This document shows positions 39,001-58,477 of a stretch of DNA of 64,000 nucleotides, one piece after another; the first letter of the stretch is position 1; each line of letters begins with the position of its first letter. The notes beneath the pieces were generated by a model. It worked only from the letters and a program-made list of their open reading frames with translations, did no database searches and was not told the DNA's origin. Source of the DNA: Saccopteryx bilineata (lineage: Eukaryota > Chordata > Mammalia > Chiroptera > Emballonuridae). The stretch lies in contig NC_089494.1 in NCBI RefSeq assembly GCF_036850765.1, forward strand, positions 744,001 through 808,000, read 5' to 3'. Both the position numbers and the translations under genes were made by a program.

Positions 39001-42000
39001 CTCCCACGCCGCCGAGAGACGGTCCCTGAGAGGAAAACGCTCCGGAGCAGCCTCCCACGCCGCCGAGAGGGGATCCCTGAGAGGAAAACGCTCCGGAGCG
39101 GCCTCCCACGCCGCCGAGAGGGGATCCCTGAGAGGAAAACGCTCCGGAGCGGCCTCCCACGCCGCCGAGAGACGGTCCCTGAGAGGAAAACGCTCCGGAG
39201 CGGCCTCCCACGCCGCCGAGAGGGGGTCCCCGAGAGGAAAACGCTCCGGAGCGGCCTCCCACGCCGCCGAGAGGGGATCCCTGAGAGGAAAACGCTCCGG
39301 AGCAGCCTCCCACGCCGCCGAGAAGCGGTCCCTGAGAGGAAAACGCTCCGGGGCAGCCTTCCACGCCACCACCACCGAGAAGCGGTCCCTGAGAGGAAAA
39401 CGCTCCGGAGCAGCCTCCCACGCCACCACCACTGAGAAGCGGTCCCTGAGAGGAAAACGCTCCGGAGCGGCCTCCCACGCCACCACCACCGAGAGGCGGT
39501 CCCCGAGAGGAAAACGCTCCGGAGCGGCCTCTCACGCCGCCGAGAGGCGGTCTCCGAGAGGAAAACGCTCCGGAGCAGCCTCCCACGCCACCGAGAGGGG
39601 ATCCCCGAGAGGAAAACGCTCCGGAGCAGCCTCCCACGCCACCGAGAGGCGGTCCCCGAGAGGAAAACGCTCCGGGGCGGCCTCCCACGCCGCCGAGAGG
39701 GGGTCCCCGAGAGGAAAACGCTCCGGGGCGGCCTCCCACGCCGCCGAGAGGGGGTCCCTGAGAGGAAAACGCTCCGGAGCAGCCTCCCACGCCGCCGAGA
39801 GGGGATCCCTGAGAGGAAAACGCTCCGGAGCGGCCTCCCACGCCGCCGAGAGACGGTCCCTGAGAGGAAAACGCTCCGGAGCGGCCTCCCACGCCGCCGA
39901 GAGACGGTCCCTGAGAGGAAAACGCTCCGGAGCAGCCTCCCACGCCGCCGAGAGATGGTCCCTGAGAGGAAAACGCTCCGGAGCAGCCTCCCACGCCGCC
40001 GAGAGGGGGTCCCCGAGAGGAAAACGCTCCGGAGCAGCCTCCCACGCCGCCGAGAGGGGGTCCCCGAGAGGAAAACGCTCCGGAGCAGCCTCCCACGCCG
40101 CCGAGAAGCGGTCCCCGAGAGGAAAACGCTCCGGAGCAGCCTCCCACGCCACCGAGAGGTGGTCCCTGAGAGGAAAACGCTCCGGAGCGGCCTCCCACGC
40201 CGCCGAGAGACGGTCCCTGAGAGGAAAACGCTCCGGAGCAGCCTCCCACGCCGCCGAGAGGGGGTCCCTGAGAGGAAAACGCTCCGGAGCAGCCTCCCAC
40301 GCCGCCGAGAGACGGTCCCTGAGAGGAAAACGCTCCGGAGCAGCCTCCCACGCCGCCGAGAGGGGGTCCCCGAGAGGAAAACGCTCCGGAGCAGCCTCCC
40401 ACGCCGCCGAGAGGCGGTCCCCGAGAGGAAAACGCTCCGGAGCAGCCTCCCACGCCGCCGAGAAGCGGTCCCCGAGAGGAAAACGCTCCGGAGCAGCCTC
40501 CCACGCCGCCGAGAAGCGGTCCCCGAGAGGAAAACGCTCCGGAGCGGCCTCCCACGCCACCGAGAGGGGGTCCCTGAGAGGAAAACGCTCCGGAGCAGCC
40601 TCCCACGCCGCCGAGAAGCGGTCCCTGAGAGGAAAACGCTCCGGAGCGGCCTCCCACGCCGCCGAGAGGGGGTCCCTGAGAGGAAAACGCTCCGGAGCAG
40701 CCTCCCACGCCGCCGAGAAGCGGTCCCTGAGAGGAAAACGCTCCGGAGCGGCCTCCCACGCCGCCGAGAGGGGATCCCTGAGAGGAAAACGCTCCGGAGC
40801 GGCCTCCCACGCCACCGAGAGGCGGTCCCGGAGAGGAAAACGCTCCGGAGCAGCCTCCCACGCCGCCGAGAGACGGTCCCTGAGAGGAAAACGCTCCGGA
40901 GCGGCCTCCCACGCCGCCGAGAGGTGGTCCCTGAGAGGAAAACGCTCCGGAGCAGCCTCCCACGCCACCGAGAGGCGATCCCTGAGAGGAAAACGCTCCG
41001 GAGCGGCCTCCCACGCCACCGAGAGGCGATCCCTGAGAGGAAAACGCTCCGGAGCGGCCTCCCACGCCGCCGAGAGGTGGTCCCTGAGAGGAAAACGCTC
41101 CGGAGCAGCCTCCCACGCCGCCGAGAGACGGTCCCTGAGAGGAAAACGCTCCGGGGCAGCCTCCCACGCCACCGAGAGGCGGTCCCGGAGAGGAAAACGC
41201 TCCGGAGCAGCCTCCCACGCCACCGAGAGGTGGTCCCTGAGAGGAAAACGCTCCGGAGCGGCCTCCCACGCCGCCGAGAAGCGGTCCCCGAGAGGAAAAC
41301 GCTCCGGAGCGGCCTCCCACGCCGCCGAGAGGTGGTCCCTGAGAGGAAAACGCTCCGGAGCGGCCTCCCACGCCGCCGAGAGGTGGTCCCTGAGAGGAAA
41401 ACGCTCCGGAGCGGCCTCCCACGCCGCCGAGAGGGGGTCCCTGAGAGGAAAACGCTCCGGAGCGGCCTCCAACGCCACCGAGAGGCGGTCCCCGAGAGGA
41501 AAACGCTCCGGAGCAGCCTCCCACGCCACCGAGAGGCGGTCCCTGAGAGGAAAACGCTCCGGAGCAGCCTCCCACGCCACCGAGAGGGGGTCCCTGAGAG
41601 GAAAACGCTCCGGAGCGGCCTCCCACGCCACCGAGAGGCGGTCCCCGAGAGGAAAACGCTCCGGAGCAGCCTCCCACGCCACCGAGAGGCGGTCCCCGAG
41701 AGGAAAACGCTCCGGAGCGGCCTCCCACGCCGCCGAGAGGGGATCCCCGAGAGGAAAACGCTCCGGAGCGGCCTCCCACGCCACCGAGAGGCGGTCCCCG
41801 AGAGGAAAACGCTCCGGAGCGGCCTCCCACGCCGCCGAGAGGGGGTCCCCGAGAGGAAAACGCTCCGGAGCAGCCTCCCACGCCACCGAGAGGGGGTCCC
41901 GGAGAGGAAAACGCTCCGGAGCGGCCTCCCACGCCACCGAGAGGGGATCCCTGAGAGGAAAACGCTCCGGAGCAGCCTCCCACGCCGCCGAGAAGCGATC

Positions 42001-42415
42001 CCTGAGAGGAAAACGCTCCGGAGCGGCCTCCCACGCCGCCGAGAGGGGGTCCCCGAGAGGAAAACGCTCCGGAGCGGCCTCCCACGCCGCCGAGAGGGGA
42101 TCCCCGAGAGGAAAACGCTCCGGAGCGGCCTCCCACGCCGCCGAGAGGGGGTCCCTGAAAGGAAAACGCTCCGGAGCGGCCTCCCACGCCGCCGAGAGGG
42201 GATCCCCGAGAGGAAAACGCTCCGGAGCGGCCTCCCACGCCGCCGAGAGGGGGTCCCTGAGAGGAAAACGCTCCGGAGCAGCCTCCCACGCCACCGAGAG
42301 GGGGTCCCTGAGAGGAAAACGCTCCGGAGCGGCCTCCCACGCCACCGAGAGGCGGTCCCCGAGAGGAAAACGCTCCGGAGCAGCCTCCCACGCCCCCGAG
42401 AGGCGGTCCCTGAAG
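36040..42415. repeat. Large minisatellite, 51-bp unit, about 125 copies, in SNED1 intron 2
   Basis: A 6.4-kb uninterrupted array. The unit contains GGAAAACGCTCCGGAGC, then CTCCCACGCC, then CCGAGAGG and GGTCCCTGAGA. Variants: 57-bp units with two extra CAC triplets (CCACCACCACCGAG), and 43-bp units. Each unit has about five CpGs and a perfect 10-bp palindrome GCTCCGGAGC. Because 51 is a multiple of three and the unit is stop-free in several frames on both strands, it yields open frames of 2,220, 2,156, 1,306, 937, 880, 823 and 636 codons. These have no start context, no domain, and sit inside an intron, so I do not call them genes. Confidence 0.97.
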
Positions 42416-45000
<2,585 letters not shown>

Positions 45001-46039
45001 TCAGCAGCCCCAGCTCCTGGGTCCCGCTCCAGCCAGGGGCCTCAGGAGGACGGGGCAGGGTCCCAGCCTCTGGTCTGGAGGGTGGAGTGCGGGTGAGAGT
45101 GCCCACAGAGCTGAGGCAGGGGGACGCAGGGGCCAGCCTTGCCAGGGGAGGCCGCGAGGGCCTCGAGGACCAGGCAGGTCCTCTGTGCTCGGGGACGCCA
45201 GGTGGCGCGGGAGCCCCAGCCGCCTTCTGAGCAGAGGAGGGGCTGCCTTTTGCAGCTGGACGGACCGGTGACCCTGTGCCCCTGGCTGTGCGAGCAGAAG
45301 GTGCAGCTGGGCCGCTCTGTGCTCTGGGCTTTTACCTTGGGCGGGGCTCACGCCGGGGCTGACCTCGCAGGGTCGGATGGGTTCGTGACCACTACCAGCT
45401 CCAGGCTGTCCCGGCTCCCTCCTGGGGAGACTGTGAGAACAGTGCTGCTAGAAAAGACCCTTGGAGTCTCCCCGCAGGTGAGGGCAGGTCCCGCTGCCCG
45501 GACCAGCAAAAAGACCAATACAGGCACCTCTCTTCTTACAGGCATCAAAGAACCACGGGAGGGCGGGAGTCTTGATTCCGTGTGAAGGACGAGGGGGCTG
45601 GGGGGTCCTGGCTCTCAGAGCCCTTCCCCGCGTTGCGTCCACAGACCCAAAGGCCACAGCTGCGACTGTGGTGTGAGCGGCGTCACAGTGGGAGAGAGGG
45701 GCGTCAGGGCCGGCTCGGGCGGGCACCCTCAGGCCAGGTGGACCCGCGGGACGCGTCCCAGGCGAGCTTCCTTCCCACCGCCAGTCAGGCCAGGGCTGGG
45801 ATTGAGGTGTTTCCTGACAGGCAGCGTCTCCAGGCGTCTCCCAGGTGGAAGTGGAGACGACCTTCTCTGGAAGAAGGTGGCAGTATCTTAGGCCTTGGGT
45901 TGCTCCTCTAAGTCAGGCTTCAAATACAAACCCCAGGACACAGAGAGAACCGGGCACCCGAGGAGGCCAGACACCACCCACGGGAGCAAGCAGAAATCAG
46001 AGAAACACCAGACACCGCGATGATCTGACCGTCGGATAA

Positions 46040-46740
46040 CTAAGTCTGCTGTGTTCAAAGCCACAAAATGCCAGCTTTAAGACGTCACCGAGAGAACAAC
46101 CAATAGCATCTTGAAAACATACAAGGTTTGGGGCCTCCCATTCCTGACCTCAAAACTTGCCACCAAGCAACAATAACCAAAGCAGCATGGCACAAGAGGG
46201 CCAAAGGAGAGGCCCACGGCCAGAGCGGAGCGCCTAGACACGAACCCCCACAAGTGTGGCCAAGCGGTGACCACGGAGCCTCTTGGGCAAAACAATGAAG
46301 TGGGTTCGTTGAAATTAAAAAGCTTCTTTTGTGTCAGAAACACCCTTGCCAGCCAGCAGATGGGAGGAAACATTTGGAAATCATGTATCTAGTAAGGGAT
46401 GAACATCCGGGATACCTAGAGAACTACAACCAAACAGCGAAGCCCGATACAATGTGATTTAAAAAAAAAAAAAAAAATGGGCAAAGGCCCTGAAACAATT
46501 TCCCCAAAGAAGGTCCACAAATGGCCACCAAGCCCCCGGTCACTGGGGAGACACGATCAAAGCTGCAGTGTGGGGCTTCCTCGCACCCACCAGGATGGCC
46601 GCTATCAGAAGCTCAGAGCACACCGTGTCGGCCCAGAGCCTGTGCAGTGCTGGTGGGGTTGGCACTGGGGCACAGAGGGCGCTGTCGTCCCAGGGGTAGG
46701 AGGACCGCAGAGCCCCCCCCCCCCCCCCCCCCCCGCCTGG
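46040..46740 (+). mobile_element. LINE-1 relic (ORF2 3' part), plus orientation, intron 1
   Basis: Text such as GAAATTAAAAAGCTTCTTTT, GATGGGAGGAAACATTTGGA, AAAAAATGGGCAAAGGCCCT and CCACAAATGGCCACCAAG follows the familiar 3' half of the mammalian L1 reverse-transcriptase reading frame. It is interrupted by stops and indels and contains poly-A (46458-46478) and poly-C (about 46715-46735) slippage tracts. Non-functional. Confidence 0.8.
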
Positions 46741-46799
46741 GCCTCTCTGCGCAAACCCCGCGGATTCCCCGAGGAGTGGGGTGGATGTGGTCACGGCTG

Positions 46800-49700
46800 G
46801 AACTGAGGCAGGCCCCAGCCACAATCTGTTTTAAACTTGGGGTGCTGATGGAGCCCATGGCGAGAACTTGTAGAAGCTGAGGATGGCCCGTGGGGGCCTT
46901 GAGACTCATCGGCTCGATACCCCCATGCAGGATGGGTTGACTGGAACTGGACCACTGACAAGGGAAGGGCCCAGCATGGGGGGAGGCCCAGTGGAAATGG
47001 TTCAGGTGGCAAGAGGCCCCTTGGCTCTTGTGAAACAGTGGCAGCTACCCCTGGGGGGGGGCCTCTTCTCTCTCACTCCAGCACCTAGTGACGCTGCTGC
47101 TGTCGTTGGCCCTCGAGTCAGAGGGTCCCCTGAGTGGTGGCAGCCAGCCAGCCGCAGCTGTGACTCGGGAAGGTCGCGGGGGGGGGGGGGGACCGGTCAG
47201 CGCTTTGGGTGGAGTTGGAAGGGGTCGTCCTGGCCGTGGAGGGGGCTCTTCGGGACCAGATTTTTACTGAGCTTGGGTCTCGTTGGGGTCAGCAGGCTGC
47301 TCTCTGAGGGGCTGGCCAGTGACCCCTCTTGGCCTGTGGACCACAGTGCACCTTCCTTTTGTTTCTGCTTTTACCACCCTGGCCGATAGAAACAGCATTC
47401 CCAGCTCACACCCCGCGCTGTGCTGTCGTCCTGTGTGGACGCTGCTTTGCAAGCTCAGGCTTGCTGGCACCGTAGGCCACCTGCCCTCACCCTGTCTGTG
47501 CACTCGCTCGCTCAGAGCTGAGCAGCAGGCAGAGCCCTGATGGCCACAAGGCTGGAGAGGTCCATTCCTCGGCCTTCTGCTGAGAACGCCCCGGCCACAG
47601 CCCCCCTCTGCGGATGGCTCTGCTGGGAAGAGCACAGCCTGGCCCCCGCAGACGCCCACTGTGGGGCCTGCTAATGTGGGGACAAACTGCAGCCACCAAG
47701 GAGACAGCCGGGGCCCCTCCTCGCAGGTGCCCACACGAGGGCTGTTCTCCAGCGGGACTGACGGGGACGGAGCTGCTGCTGGATGCGCCTCCCGGGTGGC
47801 CCCTGCCTCACAGAGACGGCGCAGGCACCCAGGGGCCCGGTAGATATGGGAGCAGCTGAGGCAGGGCCACCACCGCATGCCAGACTTGACCCTCACAGCG
47901 GGGTGTGTGTGTGTGTGTGTGTGCTGTTCCCGAGGTGGGGGCCGGCCGGCCGCTCCCCTTCTGCTGTGGCTCCTGCGGCTCCTGCAGACAGACTAGGTTT
48001 CCTTCCTGCCTTTGAAGTGCACGTGCCCCTCTCAGGTGTGGTGTGCGGGCCTCCCTGCCCGCCCACCAGCACTTGGCTTCGCCTTTCTCTCTGTGCTTCC
48101 GCACCCGGCTGTGGGCTCAGAGCCCTGGGGTCCAGGAAGGAGGCAGAACAAGCCGGCCCTGTTCCCCTGCCAGGGCAGGGCAGGGCAGGGCCAGGACCAC
48201 AGCGGAGAAGGCAGCGGGGCCAGGCGCTGGGCAAGCAGGCTGCTGGCAGCCCTGCCACCTGGCCGGCAGCCTCCTTGGGTGTCTGTCCTGTACCCAGATG
48301 AGAATTCTGAAGGGCTGGCGGGGTTGGGGAGTGGGCGGGACCTAGGCCGGTGGGCGGGGCCTGGCCCCGGTGGGCGGGGCGCCCCAGGGAAGGGAGCTGC
48401 ATGGGGCACCCAGGGCTACTTCCTGCAAAGTATCAATTTTATTGATATGAATTTTCTACTTTCAACAGCACTTAGTAAAATAGGAGGCAGAGAAGTGGAA
48501 ACAAGGAGAAAGGGTGAGGCCAGACCCTATGCCTGATCCACCCTGTGCCTGGGTGCATGTCCCTGAGGAGAGGCGGGGTGAAGCCCACCCTTCACCTATG
48601 CAGTGGGGGCCCACCTGCCTGCTCCCCCCCCCATACCGGGCAGGGGGCCTGGCTGTTGCTGGGGTCCTGGCCCGGGACTGCTGCTCCCATCCGGTGGCCA
48701 TGCGGGCCTGAGGCCAGCCCAGCCCAGTTCAGCAGGGGCTCACAGAAACTCTGGGAGCCCCAGGAATACACGGGTGTGTAGTGCGTGTGCACAGGGTCTT
48801 CTGCTCCTCCCCACAGCTTCCCAGCCCTCCCTGCCGGACTCCAAGCCCAGAGCCACTCGAGAATTGTTGTCCTCTGCAGCGGGGGCCACCTCTCTGGTGT
48901 CTGAGCACCTGCTGCAGAGAAGAACCAGGTGCCACTGGGTGTCACAGCCCAGGGAGAGGTGCACACAGGCTGCCTGTGGTGGATGGAGCTGAATGCAGGA
49001 GTGGGAGTGGGTGGGGGGTGGCCGGCAGGTGCACCCTCCCCCCCCAGGCGGGGCGCACGCAGGAGGCCTGTGCTCAAGGCTGGGGTGTCCCCTCTGAGCA
49101 GGACGGAAATCTCGGGAGGGGCATGGCCAGTCAGATGGGGAGGCCGGGAAGCGGAGAAGCCGCAGTGACCTGGTGAAATCTAGGTGGTCCTTAGGGCACC
49201 AAGGAGGCCTTCCTTCACCTGGGTGGGGGCATGTGCAGCCAGGAGGGGGCTGGCCAGCAGGGAGCCAGGCCTTTCCTGCAGGACACAGCTGGCCCTTGCT
49301 GCACGGGGGAGAGCACAGAGAGCCTGTGCTGGGGGCATTTCCGACTCAGGATGAAACCAGGAAAGAGCGGAAGTGTCCCGCAGTCTCCTGGAGGCGACGT
49401 CCAGCTAAACGTGTGTGAGTGTGACGGGTCAGTCCCCAAGCGGGAGAGCTCACAGGGGCTCCTTGCTGCCACCTCACTGGTGCCGCCTCGCTGGGCACGG
49501 AGGGGCTGCTCTGAGCCGGCGGCCTGGAGGGAAGCCAGGGACCCCGCGTGTGCGGCCGCGGCACCCCAGCTCGGCAGACATCAGAGCCAAAAGGGTGGAC
49601 CTTGGTTCCTGCTTTGACTTCTCTGCCAAAAATCAAACAATAAAGCCCTGAGGCCTTTTATAAGCTTGTTTTGAAAAATGTGGGCGGTTCTTCTATTTCC

Positions 49701-51060
49701 TGGCAGCTCTCAGGGCAACCAGGGTTCCTCCCACTGGGGGCTAGAGCCCTGCTCACGGGGCAGCGGGTGGGCAGAAGCCCTGGGGCCTGTGGGCAAGGTC
49801 AGTCTGAGCCCTAGACACACAGAGCCCGGTGCACAGCCAGCCGGGAAGGAGGAGGGCTGGTTCTCAGCTGGGCCTGAGGTCCTGGGGGAACAGCACTCGG
49901 GCTGCAGGAGGGTGGGGAGGGGACAGTGCCACCACCTGGATGGCCCGGGCCAACCTCCTGGGGGAGGGGCACTGGAGTGGAGCCAGCGCCTAGTTGGCTG
50001 GGGGGGGGGGAGGGGGGTGCAAAGGAGGAATTCCTGAGGGTGGGAGAGAGAAGCTGGTTTGGGGGGACCAGCCCTTCCTTCCCTCCCGGCCAGGCTCTCC
50101 TGGGAGGTGGGCCCCGGGCTGCACTTCCCGCTGCCTGCTGTCCAGGGCCCCCCTGCAGCTACCTCCAGTCTCCTCCAGGGCCTCATGGCATGGCTGTCCC
50201 GAGACCCAGCCCTTTGAGCTCCTCTAACCCCTGTCCCTCCCATGTCCTGTCCCTCCGGCTGTCCCTCCACCTGCTGGCCCCTCCCAGTCCCTGGTAGGCG
50301 CCAGCCCCGGCCACCTCATCCCTGGCAAAGCCATCTCTGTTGCACTTTCGGTACCCCACAGCCAGGTGCCCCCCTAGGGCCAAAGCCCAGCTCTACAGAG
50401 GCCCCTGGACGTACCTGCCTGTGGGCAGCAGCCCCTGATCACCTGGCCCCTGCTTCTGACCTTGGGCCTGTCCACTGCCCACAATCCTTTCATCAGTCTG
50501 ACCACAAGGATGCCCTGTCTGGCCTGGACACCAGCGGCCACAAGGAGCACCTGTGGCCAGGGCCCTTGGGGGTGGCTTGTCCTGGTCAGCCCTGCACCAG
50601 TGAATAGAAGCTGGGAGGCTTGAGCGTGTGGGGTCAGGAGTGCCCAGGGAAATGCTCAGACCTACATCAAAAGACATGCCACAGACACTGGCCGCAAAGG
50701 GCAGGCTGGTTCCGTAGAGGCTTGACTGCTCGGCAACGGGCCAGGGGAAATGTGGATGTGGGATTATGGTTGTGTCATCTCGACATCAGAAGACGGGTGA
50801 CCCGCACAGGCCGAGGCTGCCCGGAGCCAGCACTCTCCCGGCAGCTGGGACGGGGCAGGGAACAAAGCAGACAGCAGGGACCCCCGCTCCGAGAGTGGCA
50901 CACCCTGCCCCGGGTCTCCCCTGGACCCCGCCCGGGCTCTCGCAGGCCTTCCGGACGCATGCACAAATGGACGAATTAGTGCGGAAGCCACGGGGGAAGG
51001 AAGGCACCAGGTTCCCACGGCAGTCACCTGGGAGGACAGCCAGGCCACATCCAGCTGAGA
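46800..51060. other. Intron 1, middle: no gene seen
   Basis: GC-rich unique intron sequence with short C or G runs (for example 47179-47191 and 50000-50016). No exon, RNA gene or intact transposon was recognised. Confidence 0.6.
47897..47922. repeat. (GT)n microsatellite, intron 1
   Basis: About 12 GT dinucleotides in otherwise unremarkable GC-rich intron sequence. Confidence 0.93.
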
Positions 51061-51061
51061 A

Positions 51062-51902
51062 GTCCTGGTGTCAGAGTCACCGAGCCCTGAGGAACGGGGC
51101 TGAGGGTCGCCCAGAGTCACCGAGCCCTGAGGAGCGGGGCTGCGGTCACCCAGAGTCACCGAGCCCTGAGGAGCGGGGCTGAGGGTCGCCCAGAGTCACC
51201 GAGCCCTGAGGAGCGGGGCTGCGGTCACCCAGAGTCACCGAGCCCTGAGGAGCGGGGCTGCGGTCACCCAGAGTCACCGAGCCCTGAGGAGCGGGGCTGC
51301 GGTCACCCAGAGTCACCGAGCCCTGAGGAGCGGGGCTGAGGGTCGCCCAGAGTCACCGAGCCCTGAGGAGCGGGGCTGCGGTCACCCAGAGTCACCGAGC
51401 CCTGAGGAGCGGGGCTGCGGTCACCCAGAGTCACCGAGCCCTGAGGAGCGGGGCTGCGGTCACCCAGAGTCACCGAGCCCTGAGGAGCGGGGCTGAGGGT
51501 CACCCAGAGTCACCGAGCCCTGAGGAGCGGGGCTGCGGTCACCCAGAGTCACCGAGCCCTGAGGAGCGGGGCTGCGGTCACCCAGAGTCACCGAGCCCTG
51601 AGGAGCGGGGCTGCGGTCACCCAGAGTCACCGAGCCCTGAGGAGCGGGGCTGCGGTCACCCAGAGTCACCGAGCCCTGAGGAGCGGGGCTGCGGGTCGCC
51701 CAGAGTCACCGAGCCCTGAGGAGCGGGGCTGCGGTCACCCAGAGTCACCGAGCCCTGAGGAACGGGGCTGAGGGTCGCCCAGAGTCACCGAGCCCTGAGG
51801 AACGGGGCTGAGGGTCGCCCAGAGTCACCGAGCCCTGAGGAGCGGGGCTGCGGGTCGCCCAGAGTCACCGAGCCCTGAGGAGCGGGGCTGCGGGTCGCCC
51901 CT
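51062..51902. repeat. Minisatellite, 39/40-bp unit, about 21 copies, intron 1
   Basis: Units marked by CAGAGTCACCGAGCCCTGAG and GAGCGGGGCTGCGGTCACC. A minority carry GAGGGTCGCC instead of GCGGTCACC. Uniform copies. Confidence 0.96.
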
Positions 51903-55776
<3,874 letters not shown>

Positions 55777-56236
55777 TTAAAGCGCCAGGCCCGCGGGGCG
55801 CTGGGGGTCCGGAGTCCTTGACCCGGCGCCCGGGCGGCCTGGCGGCCTATCCAGCGGCAGGAGCGCCTCTGGCTCGGGCACCCGCGAGGTGAGGGCTCCG
55901 CGGACGCACGTCCTGCGTGGGGCCGCCCTCCTCCTCTACCTCCTTTGCTGTGAGTCCGCAGTTTTGCCACCCAGAAGTTTTGGGGAAGGACCGCAAGGCC
56001 TGCCTGAGATGATGGGCCTGGGGACTCGATCACCCCGCTGCCAGAGTGTCATCGGTGGGGCCCGTCCTGGCTGAGCAGTGCCAGAGGCCAGCCCCATGCT
56101 GCCCCCCACGCCTCAGCCCTGAGCCCGGGGACCCTGGGTCTGTGTAGGCACGAGGCTTCTCATCTGGTCTAACGTGGGCGAGACCCTGGTGTGAGGGGCC
56201 TCAGGGTATTAAGCGTTTCCTCTGCGGAGGGTTCTT

Positions 56237-56624
56237 TTTTTTTTTTTTTGTATTTTTCTGAAGCTGGAAACGGGGAGGCAGTCAGACAGACTCCCGCATG
56301 CGCCCGACCGGGATCCACCCGGCACGCCCACCAGGGGCGACGCTCTGCCCACCAGGGGGCGATGCTCTGCCCATCTGGGGTGTTGCTCTGTTGCAACCAG
56401 AGCCACTCTAGCGCCTGGGGCAGAGGCCAAGGAGCCATCCTCAGCGCCCGGGCCAACTTTGCTCCAATGGAGCCCTGGCTGCGGGAGGGGAAGAGAGAGA
56501 CAGAGAGGAAGGAGAGGTGGAGAAGCAGATGGGTGCCTCTCCTGTGTGCCCTGGCCGGGAATCGAACCCGGGACTCCTGCACACCAGGCCGACGCTCTAC
56601 CGCTGAGCCAACCGGCCAGGGCCT
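56237..56624 (-). mobile_element. Long tRNA-derived SINE, minus orientation, 5' flank of SNED1
   Basis: The sense head (minus strand) is GGCCCTGGCCGGTTGGCTCA, with A box TGGCTCAGCGGTAGAGCG and an intact B box GGGTTCGATTCCC. The body includes TCCATTGGAGCAAAGTTGG and a 3' end GTTTCCAGCTTCAGAAAAAT followed by poly-A. The 16-bp direct repeat TCTGCGGAGGGTTCTT at 56221-56236 and 56627-56642 is exact, suggesting a recent insertion. It is about 0.9 kb upstream of the SNED1 start codon. Confidence 0.94.
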
Positions 56625-57589
56625 CTTCTGCGGAGGGTTCTTGATGGGTTCAAGGGGATGAGGGCACCTCACAGCAGAGAATCTTGGCAGACTCCTGGTA
56701 AAGCAGCCTAGAGCAGCAGTTGTGGGGAAGGCTGGGGACAGTGGGGCAGGGGTGAGTGGTCCGATGCTCCTGGGCCCCTGGGTGGGCACCACTGCAGAGC
56801 CCACAGTTCAGATTCTCAGTTTCTAGCCCCTCTCCTGCCACGGGGACTGCTCACCTCAGACACCACTCCGACCTTGGTCAGGGGCATCCGTTTACCACCG
56901 GGCCCCTAGCCCAGTGCAGGACCCTGCTTTGGGGGCCTCAGTGCCTCCTCCCTCCTCTGCTCTCACAGTCCTGGTGTTGGGTGACAGCGACTGCAGACCA
57001 AGCCCTGGCCCCTGAAGACTGCTGCACAACCCTCCCCTCCCCCAAGATAAGCAGAAGGAGTGGACAGTCGCAGAAGCACCAGGCCCCGGGGGGTTTCACG
57101 CTGGCCTTTGTGTTTTTCTATATTTACCAAAACATTTCCCGTGAGCATGTGTTGTTCTGCAGTCAGAATGGGGAACCTTTGATGTGGTTGTTAAGAGCGA
57201 GTGTGTGAGCGGTGACTCTGGACCACTGCTTCTCACAGACCCATCAGGATGCAGTCTGGGCTGGGTGAGCATTTCAGGAGGCTGGCCCTGCCCTGGCCGC
57301 AAGCCGAGAATAGGCACCCCACAAATGTCACCCACCCTAATCCTCCACAGCGAGGCTGTGGGGGGACCGGGACCCCAGGACAGCAGGACAATCGTAGCTG
57401 CAGGAGAGGAAGAATGAGAAAGGTCAGGGCCTCCCATCAGTGGAGGGAGAAAGTCAGAAAGGCCATCTGATTGCAGGGCTGCGCTGGGGACAGAACCCCC
57501 AGTTCACATGGCTCTCAGGGCAGCGGTGGGGGAAGGCCTGTTCCCACTTGCCACATCCACCATCCCACATCCTCACTCACACATGCACG

Positions 57590-57890
57590 CACACACACAC
57601 ACACATGCATGCACACTCACACGTGCAACTCCCATTCAGACACACTACTTTCTGCCCCCCCCACACTCCCACATGCATGCTCACACGTGCAACTCCCATT
57701 CAGACACACTACTTTCTGCCCCCCCCACACTCCCACATGCATGCTCACACGTGCAACTCCCCTTCAGACACACTACTTTCTGCCCCCCACACACACTCCC
57801 ACATGCACACTCACACGTGCAACTCCCATTCAGACACACTATTTTCTGTCCCACACACACACTCCCACATGCAGGCTCACACGTGGAGAC
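57590..57890. repeat. CA-rich minisatellite, about 62-65-bp unit, about 4.5 copies, 5' flank
   Basis: Units marked by CTCACACGTGCAACTCCC, TTCAGACACACTACTTTCTG and CACACTCCCACATGCA. Continues into looser CA-rich sequence to about 58025. Confidence 0.92.
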
Positions 57891-58440
57891 GGCACTCACG
57901 CACACTCACTGACACACTTGTGTGTGCCCATCGTTCCCTCACACACACTCACAAGTTCTCACGCCCTCACAAGTACGCTTTCACATGCTCACAACTCATT
58001 TGCACACACATACACACACACAACACACAGCACCAAGCGGGGGGTGGGGAGGTCTCCGGGCCTGACCTCTGACCCCTCCCAGACCTGTCCACCTGCGACC
58101 CAGCCCCCTGCTCTCTGTCCTCCCCCCACTCCCCTTTCCTCCTGGGCACATTCCTCAGGGGATCCTCATAAAGCCTGTCTCTGGGCCCCCTGGAGCCTGC
58201 AGGAGAGACAGTGGGCCCAGAGCGAGTGCCCAGTCAGGCTGCTGCTCCAGGTGCAGAGGACGGGGTTTCCAGTCGTCCACTCACGGCAAGCTTCTGGGCG
58301 GCTCTGTGAGCTGCTCAGGCCCCCGCCCCGCCCCGAGCACCCCTGTGTCTGCCGTGGCCTTTGCCCTGGGCCAGTCTGCAGCTGGGCCTGGCACATCTGG
58401 GGTTAACACGGGGCTCACGGCCACCGGGCATTGCATTAAA

Positions 58441-58472
<32 letters not shown>
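58441..58472. repeat. (AC)n microsatellite with A-rich flank, 5' flank
   Basis: About 15 AC dinucleotides followed by an A-rich stretch to 58509. May be the tail of a decayed retroelement, but no body was recognised. Confidence 0.9.

Positions 58473-58477
<5 letters not shown>

Noticed and set aside
36040..42415. CRISPR-like array
   Set aside because: There are no unique spacers between repeats; the units are head-to-tail copies in a vertebrate intron.
56530..56615. Candidate tRNA gene (good A and B boxes)
   Set aside because: It is the head of a SINE with body, poly-A tail and target duplications, not a free tRNA gene.
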